Under the pieces are notes generated by a model that was given only the letters and a program-made list of their open reading frames with translations, searched no databases and had not been told where the DNA came from. A program made the translations under genes and the position numbers. DNA of 64,000 bases from Cyclospora cayetanensis. Its lineage: Eukaryota > Apicomplexa > Conoidasida > Eucoccidiorida > Eimeriidae. The stretch is taken from positions 1 to 64,000 of the forward strand of contig NW_020312770.1 in assembly GCF_002999335.1 (NCBI RefSeq). Reading direction: 5' to 3'. Shown one piece after another: positions 45,562-59,325 of the stretch; the first letter of the stretch is position 1, and each line of letters opens with the position of its first letter.

Positions 45562-48500
45562 CTTGGATATCTGCAGCACCCAAACCCCCGCAGATGACTG
45601 TGAAATGAAGGAACTCCGCTGCAGTCTTTACCGCTCGTCGGAGCACATTCAGAATCCTGTTCACGCGCAAGGCTGCTCACAAGGAAAGAAAGGCTCCCTC
45701 CAAAAGGTCAGGACCCCTCTGAGCCTAAATGACCAGACAAGCTACAAGGCACCACAAGCCTGTGAGCAGGGTAAGGAAACCCCAGCATGCCTCGAAGGCA
45801 GCCTCCTCCACTCGAACGAACGAAGCACTTCAAAAAAGGAGAGAAAAGCGCCGCCCGCTAGGGCAAAGAGTTTCAAAAATTGACGTAGATAAAAGTAAAT
45901 GGCACGAGTGAAAACGCAAACAGCCGATGTACCGTCCTTGCCACAAAACAGAGACAGCGGGGAGAAACGTGTAGCCCCCAGCAGACTGGCATATACGAGC
46001 TTCTACAACGCTTCTCTGTCTCACCTCGAATGCCGAAATGCCGCACAAACAAACCGACAGTGTCGGCAAACCCTGATAAAAAGCCTTCACCCTCAGGAAG
46101 TCGCCCACGAGAGGGCTGCCTGCTGCTGCCAACATGCGCCCTCACCCCACATACAGCGGAATGGGGCTGCAGATCGAGGCTTGAGCTCCCTGCATGCACC
46201 CAAAGACTGCAAAAACGCAGGGAAATCCTGATTACACAAGTAAAAGCTTATATACTGTTGCGCTATTGCTGCAATTGGTGCATCTGCCTTGCTTCGCTGT
46301 CCCATCTGCTCGGATTTGCTCCCTGGCGATCGATCAGCATCATTTTTTGGAGCATATTGTGTACTTAGTTCGTAATCCACTAGAAAAAATGGCCTGGCTT
46401 GTTTAGAAGCTGCCCTAACTGCAATCCGCCGCTTCCATGAGGGTTTTGATCGCTCTAGAGCCGTTCCCATTATCTTTTCCGATGGTTACTGCGGAGTCAC
46501 CACAAGGGGGCTTATTCCCTTCGACAGCTGGGAAAAGCTTTTTAACTGCTCGTCCAAGCGTTCCTACTTCTGCTTGCTCTTAACCTACGGAGCAACCGAC
46601 CTGCAGAGGGAAAGGACAGCGGGGATGCAAGTAGCTGCACACTTTTGCGCAAACCACCTACTTGCTCGGCTTCGCACACGGGAGCTCACTACGCTGCAGA
46701 AAGCTTACAGCCTTTTGGTACGGATCGAGTTTGCTGTCCCCGAAATCGTAAAAGATGGACAGCCAATTCATGCCGTCGATAAATGATAAAGCCTTCAACG
46801 GCATAACTTGACAAATAGCTAGTGTCCATGGGTAGCTTGGCGGCGTAATCTGCTCTTCGCACTGTTCAGTTCAGCTCATCAGATTACACTTGGAGCTCTA
46901 TGAATCCCGCACTGCAAACTCGCGTAGTATTCTTTTAGCCTCAACCGCTAGACCCACGTAGAATATCCCTGGTTCGGAACTATCTCACACAGTACTATGG
47001 GGAGAGTAATAACTGATAACCTATACGTTTGTCATCTCGTAGCGGTGCTGTACGGCAAAGCCACAACGCATGTATCCTAGTGTCAACGGAAAAACAAGTC
47101 CTGGCACTGATTGAAACCATGCCTTGAAGTCAGTCCTCCGCCCTGTGTGCCAGCAGTGCGGTGGACTTCCGTTTACTCCCTATGCCCACTACCGCGCCCT
47201 TTCGCGAACTCTGGTAAATTTTCGAACATTTCGGGGAACATTCTGATTTCCACACAGTCAATAAAACTCGAGTTCTCACATGAATGGACGCTAAGTGCTT
47301 TCGAACGTAGCACTTGCTCCCACACTGAGCGTTCATGGCTTAAAGTGGAAATCGAAGCCCTTAAAGTTAAGTCACCATATTCAGGTCACTAAAGTGTGTA
47401 CGATCCAACGCTGAAGCCGCTCTCTGCCTACGAAATGTTTCTCTCAATGGCTGCTGTTTGCCCTAAACGTTGATGTCCCGTCAAGCTATATTCCACACTC
47501 AAACCTTAGTGCTTGAATAATTTACGTTGTAAAGGGCTTTAGAGATGCCTGGGCTTGTCAAGCCGCTTTCAGCATTGAGCCTGTGCTGAGGCGCTAGGCA
47601 GCTGCAAGGACTATCTTATTCGGTTGCTACATTGTCAATTTGGCGTTTGCTCTTCATCGATTGTTCTTACACAAATCCCACTCAGTAGTCCAGGTCGTCG
47701 TACGCCTGGCACATTCTAATGCTTTGATACGATTCTCAGGCTTTCTGAACCCCGTCCAAAAGTTGCGGCCTCATGCACGCTCCATGCAATTTATCGCAAG
47801 TACTTTAAGTGCTTGGATAGGCTCATGCCACGCAAAGTAGCCAGTCCAGACTATGCTCTTGCAATGGATTCATGAGGTAAGGTGTCTCTGCAGAAGCTCC
47901 GATCCTTGAGTCTTCGTAAATGGGGAGGCCAGAATCGGAATCCAGCCAAGTTGGCACCAACTTTTACTCTTCCACATAGGACCCCACTTCCCTGTTCCAA
48001 AGGGTGAAAGCTTCAGTGACTCCCGATACGCACAAAACGGTGAGTAGCTAAGATCTCACCCAAACTAAAAAAGACAGCGATTTACGTGCCTGAGCACTGG
48101 AAGTCTTCAGTCGATGTCGGGGGGCTTTTTGAAGCCTCTTCACGCAACAGACTCATGGGAAAAGCCTCGAAGCGGCAACCCATATGTCGTCTGTCCGCCC
48201 ATCACTCCTCCCAGCTTGGCCCTAGTCCAAATATGCTTCCTCATTTCTGTCCCTATTTTCCTCCGTTAGTGCCTACCTACGCAAATGCAAGAAAATGTGT
48301 TACCTGTGCGATGAGGTAACCGAGCTACTCACACCCCATTAATTGCCTAATCCTTAGCACTGCGTTTGTCTGTGCATGTGTGTGTGGCAGGTTGGCACTG
48401 GGCTTGCCCTTCAGGTTGGCACTGGGCTTGCCCTTCAGGTTGGCACTGGGCTTGCCCTACCTGCGGATGGTTTTCAATCGTTACTGTGGAGCCTGTTAAC

Positions 48501-49288
48501 CATGCTTCCTCGGGCTGCCGCTTAGTGTGTGGCGCACAAGGAAGGATAGCAAGAAGCACTCGTACCCGCTGGACAGGAGGGTCTCCAACACAGTTCCGCG
48601 CCGCAGTTCTTGCTCAGAGGAGCCCAGAAAAAGTAGGACAGAGACATTTCACAGCTCTCAGTATCTACACACTTGGCTTTTTAGTGTTTGCAACAAAACA
48701 CATGCATGGCACTTTTCTGGACGTCGCTCAAGCTAACGATCACCCAGTTTGAGAAAGCCACATGTTGTACGTGACTTTACAATGAAAAAACTGAGAAACA
48801 ACCGCACGTTCAAAACAAATGCAAAAGACTTTTGTGAAAATACACTGCAACCGCCGAACAAATTTTCACCCATATTACTGGGATCCTCGCGGTAACGAAG
48901 GGCCCATTCAAACTGTGCCATGTCCTGGCACGAGGAGCGCTGATGCTTTCCAATATACACCTTGCACGCGTGGAAACCAGTGACTACCAAAATGAGCTTT
49001 GAGCGTCCTGTAAGGCTCTTTCGTTCGTCGAGCACACCAGAGCAACACTGCTGAAGAGCTTGTTTAGTCCCCTTGAAGCTCTGAAGCTTATTTTGATTTC
49101 GTTTGCTTCCTCCATACTCGCTATGCTCAAAACTACGAGTTTCATGAATTTGGGGAGGAAGCCATTTGCTTTGCTCTTTGTGAGCAGGCCGAGCGGGTGC
49201 TAGAGAGGCGCCTTGCTGTGTTTGCATCAACCGTTGCGACACCCTTCAGAGCGGCTGCTCTTGCACGTGCCCCCAAAAGATGGTTTAG
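45562..49288. other. Intergenic 3.7 kb, no recognised gene
   Basis: Upstream of RPL24 and downstream of the next minus-strand gene. Frames are short apart from a + strand frame at 46574-46786 and a minus-strand frame at 48733-49242 (169 codons; contains LILVVTGFHACKVYIG). The latter lies just below the stop of the next gene and could be a further exon or a separate gene; I cannot place it in a family. One small tandem repeat is listed separately. Confidence 0.45.
48388..48459. repeat. 24-bp tandem repeat, 3 copies
   Basis: Unit CAGGTTGGCACTGGGCTTGC plus CCTT, three head-to-tail copies, identical except for the last base of copy 3. It lies in intergenic DNA. Confidence 0.95.
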
Positions 49289-51996
49289 TTATGCCCTAGT
49301 GCGCTGATGTAGCTTGTGGGAACGCGTGCTTTTAGAGTGACTATCAGGAAGGGTGATTTCTTCTATAAACCCTGCGGGTTTTTTCAAGGCTTTTGATGAT
49401 TCTGTCAAACGGCTGGAGTTGAGAATATCGTAGCACTTGTTGGATAAGCCCGTCGACAAAGCATGCACTGCCCGTGTGGCTGCTTTCAGCCATGATGCCA
49501 GTTTCAACCGTCTTTGCTTTACGGGATCCCCGAGAGCTCTTTCGACCTTGCGCTTACCAGCCCTTGAGGCCTTGGATTCACTTGGATCCTTTAATACCTC
49601 AGGTGTGTTGGCTGACTTTGCATTGGAGAAACAACGTGCCCCGAGCGCTCGCACAGCTTGCGGCTTCCCCAGACCTCTTGGGACAGGAGTCCGAGGCCTA
49701 TTCACTCCTGGGGCAGCTTCCACGCTTGCAGTACTCGAGTACACACGACCACGCCACTTGCAGCCTGGTGCTCTGGGAGGAACGCTCTGGCTTCTTCTTT
49801 GCCCCACCAGATTAAGAGCACGACGCTCACTCCGCAGGATTCTGCCTGATACTCCATGCGTCGCCGCGCTGCTCGTTAAAAAGGAGTTGTCTGTACATTG
49901 GGCTACATCGTCTGAGACTTGCGCTGGCGAGGCGCTTGCGCGAATGCAGGTCACCTTTGGCTGCATTTCCTCTTCATTGAGAATTGTACCATAGCAGCTC
50001 GTGCAGGCTCTCGCCTGGCTTTTGCAGGTCGATCCGCCCTTGCCTTGCCGAACGGAAGCCAGTACTGTCGAGCTCAACAGACGCAATGGAGCGTGAGAAG
50101 TCCCCAGAGTAGCACATTGCGAGTCATCCTGCACTGTGGATATGGGGAGGTCTATTGCTCGGAGGAGTGCCCCTTTGTGGACAGCAACTCCCCGCCTGGC
50201 AAGCCTCCAGCGTGCTCTTGCCGGGTACTTTAGAGAGGCGCACGCGGACGACCAAAAACATGGTGCTGGTGGGCAACGACTACAAGAGTTTGCTTGCATA
50301 AAAGAATGGTCTAGCTGCCTGATGCACCGCTTTTGCTTTGTCCCAAAAGCACCGAACGCAGTGCCTTCTAGGGACGGCATTCCCACCAGGCTTCCTACGA
50401 ACTTCTCCAAGTGCGCAGATGCACTTGCAAGATTGGCTGCTAGACGAATGAGGAGCACTACATGCTTTAGCTCAGCATTCAATTGTGCAGAAAGTTTCCT
50501 CTCGATTTCGAAGAGCCGCAGCAAGGGTTCCTGCGTATAGTGTAGATCACGCATCGCGCTATCCTCATACAAATAAGCTGCCCTTGGTCCAATATAAATA
50601 AGCTACTGCTTGTTGCGTGTACATTTCATTTGGATGCTGTTGTTTCACCATAAGAGTTAACGAAGAGGAGGTTTAAGGGCAGTCGTGTCACGCATTTGCC
50701 TATTGAAATCATAGGTGGACCCACAAGCGTAAGGCAATGTGCTGCAGTCGATGTACTGTCCTGGGACCTCTGGTGTTTTTCAGAAAGCTTCGCTTTAGCG
50801 CAGTGGCTGCAACTAGTACAGGAACATGTGTTCGTCGCTGCTGCCTCTGTAACCCGCTCCAATAACAATCTGGCCATCTTTGCTCCTGGAGGGTAGCTCT
50901 GATGCAAAGCTTCTAGAAGCGCTTGGAAGTCAAATAATCGTGACTCCTGCAAGCTCCGAAACCCGCAAATGGCCTATGAATCGACGGATCACCACTGTAA
51001 GAACTGCAGCACCCTCGAAAAGATACAGCGGTATTTTCTACGCGTTACATGCTGGCAACTAGTTTGCTCTTTGAAACTGCGGGTAATTACGTGAATGCAG
51101 TAAGTTGATATTCAGACATGTAAAAGCTCCAGTGCGGTGTTTTCGGTCTCGGAAAAACCCTTTAGCCCCTGTGTATTGCTGGGCGTCCTCAACCATAGTG
51201 GGCGACTGTGGACTTGATGCATCTCGCTGAGTTCTGCTTGATCTCGGAGGTGCATTTCGTTTGATATGCGCTCTGCAGTACATCTAAGTCCATCAAGCTC
51301 CAGCAAATCTTTGATTATATTGTTGTAGTACTGAGATGCGCCCATGCGGACCTCCCGTCCATTTGATTCAGCGCCTGACTGTAGCTTTTCAAGACTGTGG
51401 AGTACAGATAAGTACACCTGCCGAGCTTGTTTAAGGCGGATACACTGAGCTTTGCAAATGGGAAGTGCGTGGTTGACTTGCAGCCAAACTATGCTCGCAG
51501 AACGTGCGTAGTGCTGTTTCAGCGCCCTAACACTTCTTGCATGCCCGCACACAGTGGCTAAAAGTTGACGTAAGCCCCTCTGAGATCCCTGGAAAGTACG
51601 TATTTCCGTGCATACCAGCGCCTGGATCTGTGTTGCAAGGGAGCTACCACTATGCACAAAGTACAGATCTTCGGTCTTTCCTATTGGACAGTTGGTGTCG
51701 AGTGGCTGGGCACTATGCAACTCATGAAATTTTGTGGACGCGTCGCATTCAGACTCTTGCCCACTGCCGCTGGTGGTACTGGCAGGCATCCTTAAAGAGC
51801 AGGGCACCGGCATTTCCGCCTTTTCCTCTTGATAAGCAGGTTTAGCTGACTCGGCATCCTCAAAATCTGTGGCTATATCGAAGAACTCACAGACCCCTGA
51901 GGCTGTATGTGTTACTGCACCCCTGTCAGCATCTTGAGGAGTGCCATCAAGGACTGAGCAACTCCCCTCCCGTAGAATTTCCACTCTTTCGGTCAT
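49289..51996 (-). CDS. Hypothetical helical protein, about 3 exons
   Basis: Not recognised. The ATG at 51996 (MTERVEILREG) opens a 294-codon frame (to about 51112). It starts with a polar, acidic part and continues as Gln/Leu/Arg-rich helix (IRLKQARQVYLSVLHSLEKL, then IIKDLLELDGL). A second open block at about 50626-50952 (FDFQALLEALHQSYP, then CSCTSCSHC) follows an AG at about 50953. A third runs 50549-49289 after a TACGCAG acceptor, with RLFEIERKLSAQLNAEL followed by a basic Arg/Ser/Ala-rich tail ending HQRTRA. The blocks share style and spacing, so one gene of about 750-800 residues is likely, but junction phases were not settled. Helical N-terminus plus basic tail could suit a cytoskeletal or chromosome-bound protein; that is only a guess. 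Confidence 0.5.
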
Positions 51997-54900
51997 TGTA
52001 CATGTGACATGCTTGAATATGGAGATACACTTAATGGCTTGCGAAAACAGAGTGGAAGTTCAGGTGCTTAGCCCATCCAGAGCTCAGTATAAAAAGGCAT
52101 AGATCTTAGTTACGTACCGCAAGGGTGGTGCTCTACGCTGCGGTGTTTGTGACCTCGCCACATAAAGCACTGTTGAGCTTAGGGAATGGTATTTGTGGTC
52201 TGGCCTATTAGCGGGGTCCGATAACTAAACCAGCCCCATCAGATGCAGCCCCACACAGTAGGATATATTGCTCAGGACAAAACAGAGCTTGGAGCGCTTT
52301 CGACAGTGACTTTTGCACGTGTCATTAATGAATCGCTGCTTCTTGAGCTTGCAAAGTCAACTTTCTTATGTGGAGGATTGCCCGACACTTGTGTTCTAAT
52401 CTACAAGGTGCCTTCGTGTGTTGTTGAGAGGGCATATCTCCTCATTACAGGTGCATCCGATAGTGGAGAAAATTATTCAATTAAAGTGTGGACACTGGAC
52501 TAGAAAACCTCTCCAAATATTGAATTTAAACTGAAAGCATTACCGACTCCAAAAAATTGTGTTTGCTGTACTTTGCGACACATTTACCCAAAACTGCCAA
52601 ACGAACTTTCCGTAGCTCGCGAATGCACAGACTTTTTCTTGCTATCTGGCTGGCCTGCTTAGACGCACATGTGTTTTGTCTTTTGACGGCAAAGCGTGTG
52701 TCTATGTTGTGAGCATATAAGGTTCACGTGATGCACCGGCGTGGCTTTATGTGAGACTACCTGAACTGCCCCAAGTGTGGAAGTGACTGCACCACGTTAG
52801 ACCCTATTCCCCCTAAGCTTCCATGGACATACATGCAATTTAGGGGGAATCTGCCTTTGAGAATATTGTTGCATCGGTTGATTAAATACTCAACTGTTGT
52901 CGTAGAGCTACGAGCCTTCTTGCAACGGCCTGAAGATAAGAATTACCCTTTTCTGTGCCCGCACAAGACTTGTCGCCCAGCTCAACATGTTCATGGATAT
53001 TGGTAGTCATTAGTGTGACCCCTATTGCGAATTGTATTTTTACTGCGTTCTATTTCTAAAGGACCGTTCTGAATGAGAATATACTGCATTCCATATGAAC
53101 GGAGCCTGTTAGAGCAAGCGGTAATAGGTGCACTGAGAAAAAGCATGTACTTATTTGCGTGGGCAGACGCAATCTTCATTCTAACTACAACAGCCTGTTG
53201 AAAAAGAAGAACCACTGTCCCAATGATACATTTTCTGCAAGTTCCGTGCCTTGTGGGTGAGGGTCCGCCTACACTGCATAGTGAACAATAATGCGGCCTA
53301 CCAACCGACAGCTATTCGAAGACGCAGTACATTGAGTCAACCGATAGAAAAAGTACAAATCATACACCGTACGCAAGAACCGGCGCATAATTTTACCCGC
53401 ACACAAAAACCATTTGGGGTAGTAGGGTTTTCATGGACTTGTGGATTCTTACAAGTGTTTAACTGTACGAATACCAATAAACAAAAGCTGTTTCTGTGCG
53501 TCTTACACCTAGTTCTGCGCCAAAATGCTTGCAGGGGGCGCAGCGTGCAATCCACTAAGACTAATCTACAGAAGCATCTAACTAATTCTGATGCATAGCA
53601 GCAACAGGAGAAGGAAATGGGCAGCCAAGAAAGGGTGCCCAGACGACAACCGAAATTACTTCTTACAGAATTGGCGCTTTCCTACTTAGACAATCGATGC
53701 ATCTCCTAGCAAATGTTAGCCAGAGCGGTGAGGAAAGCTAAGGGATGCATCCATTGCATGCGCTCTGGTAACAGAGTGCGCCAAACTATCGAGCGAATTT
53801 GAGTGCTCACCCACGCTACTGATGTCCAGGGAGTTAGTTCCAACGGAACCTGAGGCTTTTATCCTTAAGAATACTTGTCAAATACCACGAGGAGGAGACA
53901 CGGTTTACAAAGCCCGCATGTCCTTTAAAACTTGTTTTCCAAGTCCAAATGAGTCCCTCTGAGCTTTGCTTGGTTCAAATTGCTTGCACATGAGCGGTTC
54001 ATGTATTTTGGATGTTTATATGCCTTGAGGTTTGCCCTATACGGGGCTGGGGTGAAGGCTGAAGCCGAGACTGAATTCGCAGTAAAAACACGTAAATTTC
54101 ACAGTGCTTCAGCTATCCGAATTTTTTGCATGTGGACTGTTCAAAAGGGCAATAGTTGCGTGGCATGCGCCTAGTGAAAGTTTGAAGGTGCAGTGGTCTC
54201 CTGCGAGAGCGTACTTCAACTCCAGGGACAATGCAGAACTTTCTCTAAAGCAGGAATAAGTAATAGCTAAGCCAGTGTGATTATAAAATTGCGTCATTTC
54301 TGTTAGATAAAACGCTTCACGAATGTGCACTGTAATGTGGGACCACGTTCAATGCGCTTGTCTGCGCGAGCTGGAAGTCCGGGACAATATAGCAATGCTG
54401 ACTACGTTACCCGTTGCGTGCACTCACTTCGTGCACAACACAATTAAAGATCCACTTTATGGGGATTAGGATAGAGATTCGATTGTCTGACTCGGTGAAA
54501 CGAGAATGCCTCGCGAATCTCGCCTTGCAGCTATCGGCAACCCCAATAGAAACTGCGATACATGTCTTCGGTAGAGAAGGGCTGCTAGCCAACTAAGAAT
54601 TTCATCCTACTTCTAGCGCGAGGTTTTTCGATATTTGACTCAAGCCAGTTGCTAAAAAGGCAATCACGACAAATTTTTAGTGATATGTTTTCCGAGCGTA
54701 AAAGTTGTATGCATTTCGGTTAATCATCACCACATTGCACCCGTAGAGAACCAGCTACTGATTCACTTAGAATCGGGTGTTCAGACTCCTGCTAATGATG
54801 CTAAACTGATGGCATTGCAGAACAGTGCTAGCATAGCATTACCTTATACTTACAAGGGTGGGATCAAGGGAATTGAGTGATGGGCGGTGGCTCAAAACAC

Positions 54901-57900
54901 TCATCTCTGTCTTGAAAGGTAGTGCACTCTAGTAGCAGGAAAACTGAGGAAGGCTTTGGGTCACTGCCGAGGGTCAAAGGGCCAGCAGAAGTACCCTCAT
55001 GTAGCAAATTAACCCCTTCACCCTTGCCGGCGAATGAAATCACGATACGACGAAGCCAGCTCTATGAGCATTTTCTTTTTCGTGTGCTCTTAGACGTCCT
55101 TGGCTTACACACAAGAGAATGAACTTGATTTGTGAGCAGGAACCCAATTTGATAAAATGTAATTACTTTTCACGCTCCTCTCACCAAACCCTGTTGAATG
55201 CAAGCAGCGAAGCACATGAGAGAACAAGGCAAGAGAAGCGATCAAGGAGATACAAGGCCGACTGGAGGGACAAACCCTTCGCTTCCTGGTAAGCCAAAGA
55301 TATCTTTCTCTGTAGCTAGGCTGTTGTGGTCTCTCCAAGTATCTTGGCCATAACAATCAATGTAAATGTTCACCAAGTGCATGAAGAGCGCCTAGCTAGG
55401 CGGAAATGATACAAGGGCAAATCGTTATCGAAAGCCACACTAATTTGTATAAATTTTCTTTCGCTATGCTTGCAGGCGAGTTTAAAATTACTTGTTAACT
55501 ATTTGTTTTCGAAATTATCCAAGAATTGTCTGGATATCTAGTGCTATCAGAGATGCTGGGAGACAGAATAAATTTGGGTACACTTTTCAAAGAGCTACCG
55601 TTAGAAACTAAAATAGTTTGCTTACAGTATATCAATCCTCTTTATTCAAAATGTATAAAATTGCGTCTGGACAAATATTATGAAGCGATGGTAAGACAAG
55701 ATTCAAGTGGTTCAATCTCCTTTTTGAGGAAATTTTAAATATTTTAGATTGATTCATGCGGTAAAAGTCCAGCTAAATTCTAGAGCTATAAGCAACATGT
55801 AAGATATGGAAGAATAGGTGCCAAAGATGAAGGGGAAGTGAATCTGAAAAGTACTTCCGCTGGTTTCTAGGCGTGCAGTCCACATGTAACCTCACACATG
55901 CTTTTATTGGACAGTCCACGTGTAAGACTCCATCCCCGTACAGAGACACACGACTCGACACTCAACACAGACTGAATAGAAAGTTATTAAATGTTTTTCG
56001 GAAGAACTCCCTTCTTGACGTGCCCACGTCCCTCTGAGTTCCTGAGATAGGAGGACATAGGTAGCTGGAGTGCGCTCAGGTGCACCCTCGTAGCGCTTCG
56101 AGCATTCACAGCTTATTGCACATAGCATCAAGCGGATCAGCTAAAAGAATTGCTTCTTCCATGATTGAGCTACTTTCTTTCCAATAAAGAAGAGACACGA
56201 ACATACAAAGCAATTAGTCAATTGCTTGCGAATTCCGAGTTGAATATAATTAGTGTAACGGAATGATTGATAGTGTGACTCAGCCTGTTGCAGCCAGCAA
56301 AAAGTAGGGTGTATGTATAGCGAAATGGCTCAGTTGTTTTTCTGAAGGGTGTCTAACTTGGCTACAAAATTCAAACAAGCCCACAATAATATCCTGGATG
56401 CCTTGGGAGCACAACAGCAAGGTGGTCCACAAAGCTACCAGTGATAAGCGAAGGGAACAGTAACCCTTTCAGCTATATTGGAGCTAACATTTTTGCCATG
56501 ATTGATGCTTGATAGCTGTGGTTACATGTATGGAGAGCTTTAGGTGGCGGAATGACTGGGTGGAACGTGATAACTCAAAGGCAGGAAGCCAAGTGAAGGT
56601 GAGGAGCATTCCTATTTAAGCAAAAGCATGCTTGTCCTACTTCTGTGAAATAGCGCATGCTTAAATATGAAAGCTATCACATAGCTACCAGACAACAACA
56701 TTCAAGGGAGCTTCGGCTCCACACAAGAATTTTACAGGAGGGCTGATTGAGGGGTTGCAGCAGGCACTATCTATGAGCGAGGGCGCGTGCAAGACGATAT
56801 ATGGGGGGAATGGCGTCCGAGCATGACTGCTAGAGGAGCTAGCTAGGTGACAGGAGAATGGGCAAGCGAACTGAGGGATAATTGCATAGCTGGAAACGGC
56901 GTGCAGCGAAGGAATGAGAGAATTGAGCCTTAAGGAAATGCTTCAATTGCGAAGCAGCAATAACGAGCATTCAAAGCTGCAAGATATTCGCTTGTTTCAT
57001 GTCTTCAACATGCTGACTCATGCGCCAACTTGAATAAAAGCCCAATTCGTCCTTCGAAGAACACATTTAATACACCTGCGTGAGAGGCAGGGCATTCAAG
57101 CACAAGCCATAGGCAAGCAAGCATAAAGAGAAACAAACCGGCATGCACACACATGTGCACACTCGCTCCCGGAGCCGAAGGACCCACCTACACTCTAATA
57201 AAATTCGGGAACCACAAAGCGTCGCATACATGGGGCCCTCGAGTACTCCATAGAAGCCAGCAAATTTAAATGGATGCAAAAATCACAAAACATGAATTCG
57301 AGAGGAAAACATGGCATTCTATCCATAGAAAAGAAGTCTCTGGAAACGCTTCAGCTCCCACAAGCCGATGGGCCCCACCATGCAGCCGACGGCGAGGGTC
57401 TTCCAAGTCAGCGACTTTTGACGGCATATATTTAACTGCAGCATTACTATTCAGTAGTGGCACTGTAGCATAGTCTAATTCAAGTCTTTTGTGGAGTTAA
57501 CATGTTTCTACCCCCACATGCCTGGGTGGCTTAAGATCCTGTGCCATTCCTGAGACCGCAGGGTCTTCCCATTTTTGCAAGGAAACCAGAAGGCTGCGTC
57601 TGGTGCCATTCTTCCAGTTGGTATGTCCCTATTACGGAAGGTTTCGTGAAGCACGCAGTGAAGCCAATCAGATATGGCGACGTCTGGGGGATTCAGAGTT
57701 CGGGACCTCTTTGGGGGAGCAATGGCCTGCAATGTGCCGGATTCCTTCGATGACCTGAGGTATGGCCTTAATCTCCTGGGCATTTCTATGGAGAGCACCT
57801 TCTGAATGGTTTTGCACTGTAGGCATGACGCAGGTTAGACCCCCATTAGGTATGAGCTGTTCGTGTATATCACAAATTTTTGCAGGGCATTGAGTTCCTG

Positions 57901-58423
57901 TAGCTAATATTTTCATGATATACTTTTGCGTGCAGTAAAATAATGGTCGTCCCAGATCAGCAAGAGGCGCTTACCAGCGAGTGTGGGAGAGTCAGTGTGA
58001 TCATCGAGGTCTTGGAATATCAGGCAGTACCGGATGCAAAGGCTGCTGAGTGTGTTCGCTAGCTTCGCTTCCCTTCAAAAGGCAGAATAAAGCTGTGAAG
58101 GAGCCTTAGAGTCATCTAGACGGCTACAGTACAGATAATCAGCACCTTTCAAAAGCTGCGGTGACTGGATTGCGTGATTTTAGGCCTGTGACACGTCGCA
58201 GGTTCTTTTTCAACGACTTAACGCAAGCGAACTCTGCACTATCTTCGAAATGTCTGGAAACAAAGATTTTGTCCCCTTCTGATCTCCCATCCCTGGGACA
58301 GTGAGCATGTTCCGTTTCACTAGTCATAGTATCGAGCGAACCTACCCTTCCCGTACTGCGGGTTTTTGCATGATATCCAAAGTTATTCTAAATAAGCTGA
58401 ACTCTTAGAACTATGTGGGAGCT
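51997..58423. other. Gene-poor, AT-richer stretch of 6.4 kb
   Basis: Stops are dense in all six frames, and no frame above about 115 codons occurs (53251-53598 on + is the longest). No family match, no microsatellite and no RNA gene was seen. It lacks the CAG and TGTATG repeats that crowd the first 30 kb, so the two halves of the window differ in repeat content. Confidence 0.5.
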
Positions 58424-58897
58424 ATGCCCCTTAGTTTTTTCTGGTTCCTAACCATTGGGATATGCGTGTCTGCATTGTGCTTTGGTAGCACCGTAGGCTT
58501 GCTAAAGGGAGAATTTGCAGTGCAGAAAAAGGCTGAAACAACCCCTGAACACGTGTTCGTACGCTTGGCTGTAATAAGGATTCCAAGTGCGTCATATGTT
58601 TTTGGCTGGTAGGCGTAGCTTTTCTTACGCCCTGTGAAACCGGACAGGGACTTTGCATTATCATTCCATCAACGGCATAGATTCCCCGTTCTTTGCGTAG
58701 AATGCATTTGCACACTCCCTCTCAAAATTTGTGATTTTTCAGAGCACCGGGCGGACATCCTTATATCTATGAATGAAAAAGCAGATGACACCTCCGGCCG
58801 GGGCGGCTCAACCGAAATTGGAGCACCTTCCTTTGATGACACCTTTCGTGTCATGATCGAAACCTTCAAAATTAACGACTACGGCTTATTTGCATAG
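58424..58897 (+). CDS. Possible small secreted protein, 2 exons
   Basis: Tentative. The ATG at 58424 starts a signal-peptide-like sequence (MPLSFFWFLTIGICV, then SALCFG). A weak GTAGCA donor at about 58487 would join in phase to a TTTTTCAG acceptor before 58741. That second exon encodes HRADILISMNEKADD, then GAPSFDDTFRVMIETF to a stop at 58897. The product would be about 71 residues. Without splicing the first frame ends at about 58612. No family recognised. Confidence 0.3.
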
Positions 58898-59325
58898 TAG
58901 ATCTATATACCTTCATGCATGGTGGTATCACCTGTGTCGCCAGCTGTCACTACAGTTCGCAATACATGTTGCTGGTTATGCCAGCTGAAGTCTTACCCTT
59001 GCGTTTTGAAACCAGCTGAATAACCCCTATGACCACAGTAACACAAACGAAAATCTTTAAAATTTCGATGAGGCCTCGGCGCGTCGCGTGAACGGCCATC
59101 TGCCTTGGTACAGGGTAGTTCCGCCAATCTGAATGTGAAAGCCGGCTTACAGAAATCCCTCGGCATATTCCATCTGGCACACATTAGTCAGAAATAACGG
59201 AGCGAACTTTCGAATTCTGAAATTACAATCCGAGAGGCTTGCAAGGAGTCCCCGGATTCTGTTTCACGGATTGAATCATCCTTCCATCTTTGTGACACCC
59301 GCACAAAATTGTAATTTTAGGCGCC
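58898..59325. other. Spacer of 428 bases, nothing assigned
   Basis: A minus-strand frame here (59101 downward, MAVHATRRGLIE, then KIFVCVTVVIGVIQLV) resembles a single membrane segment followed by a GTAAGA donor. No partner exon was found, so it is not called as a gene. Confidence 0.35.
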
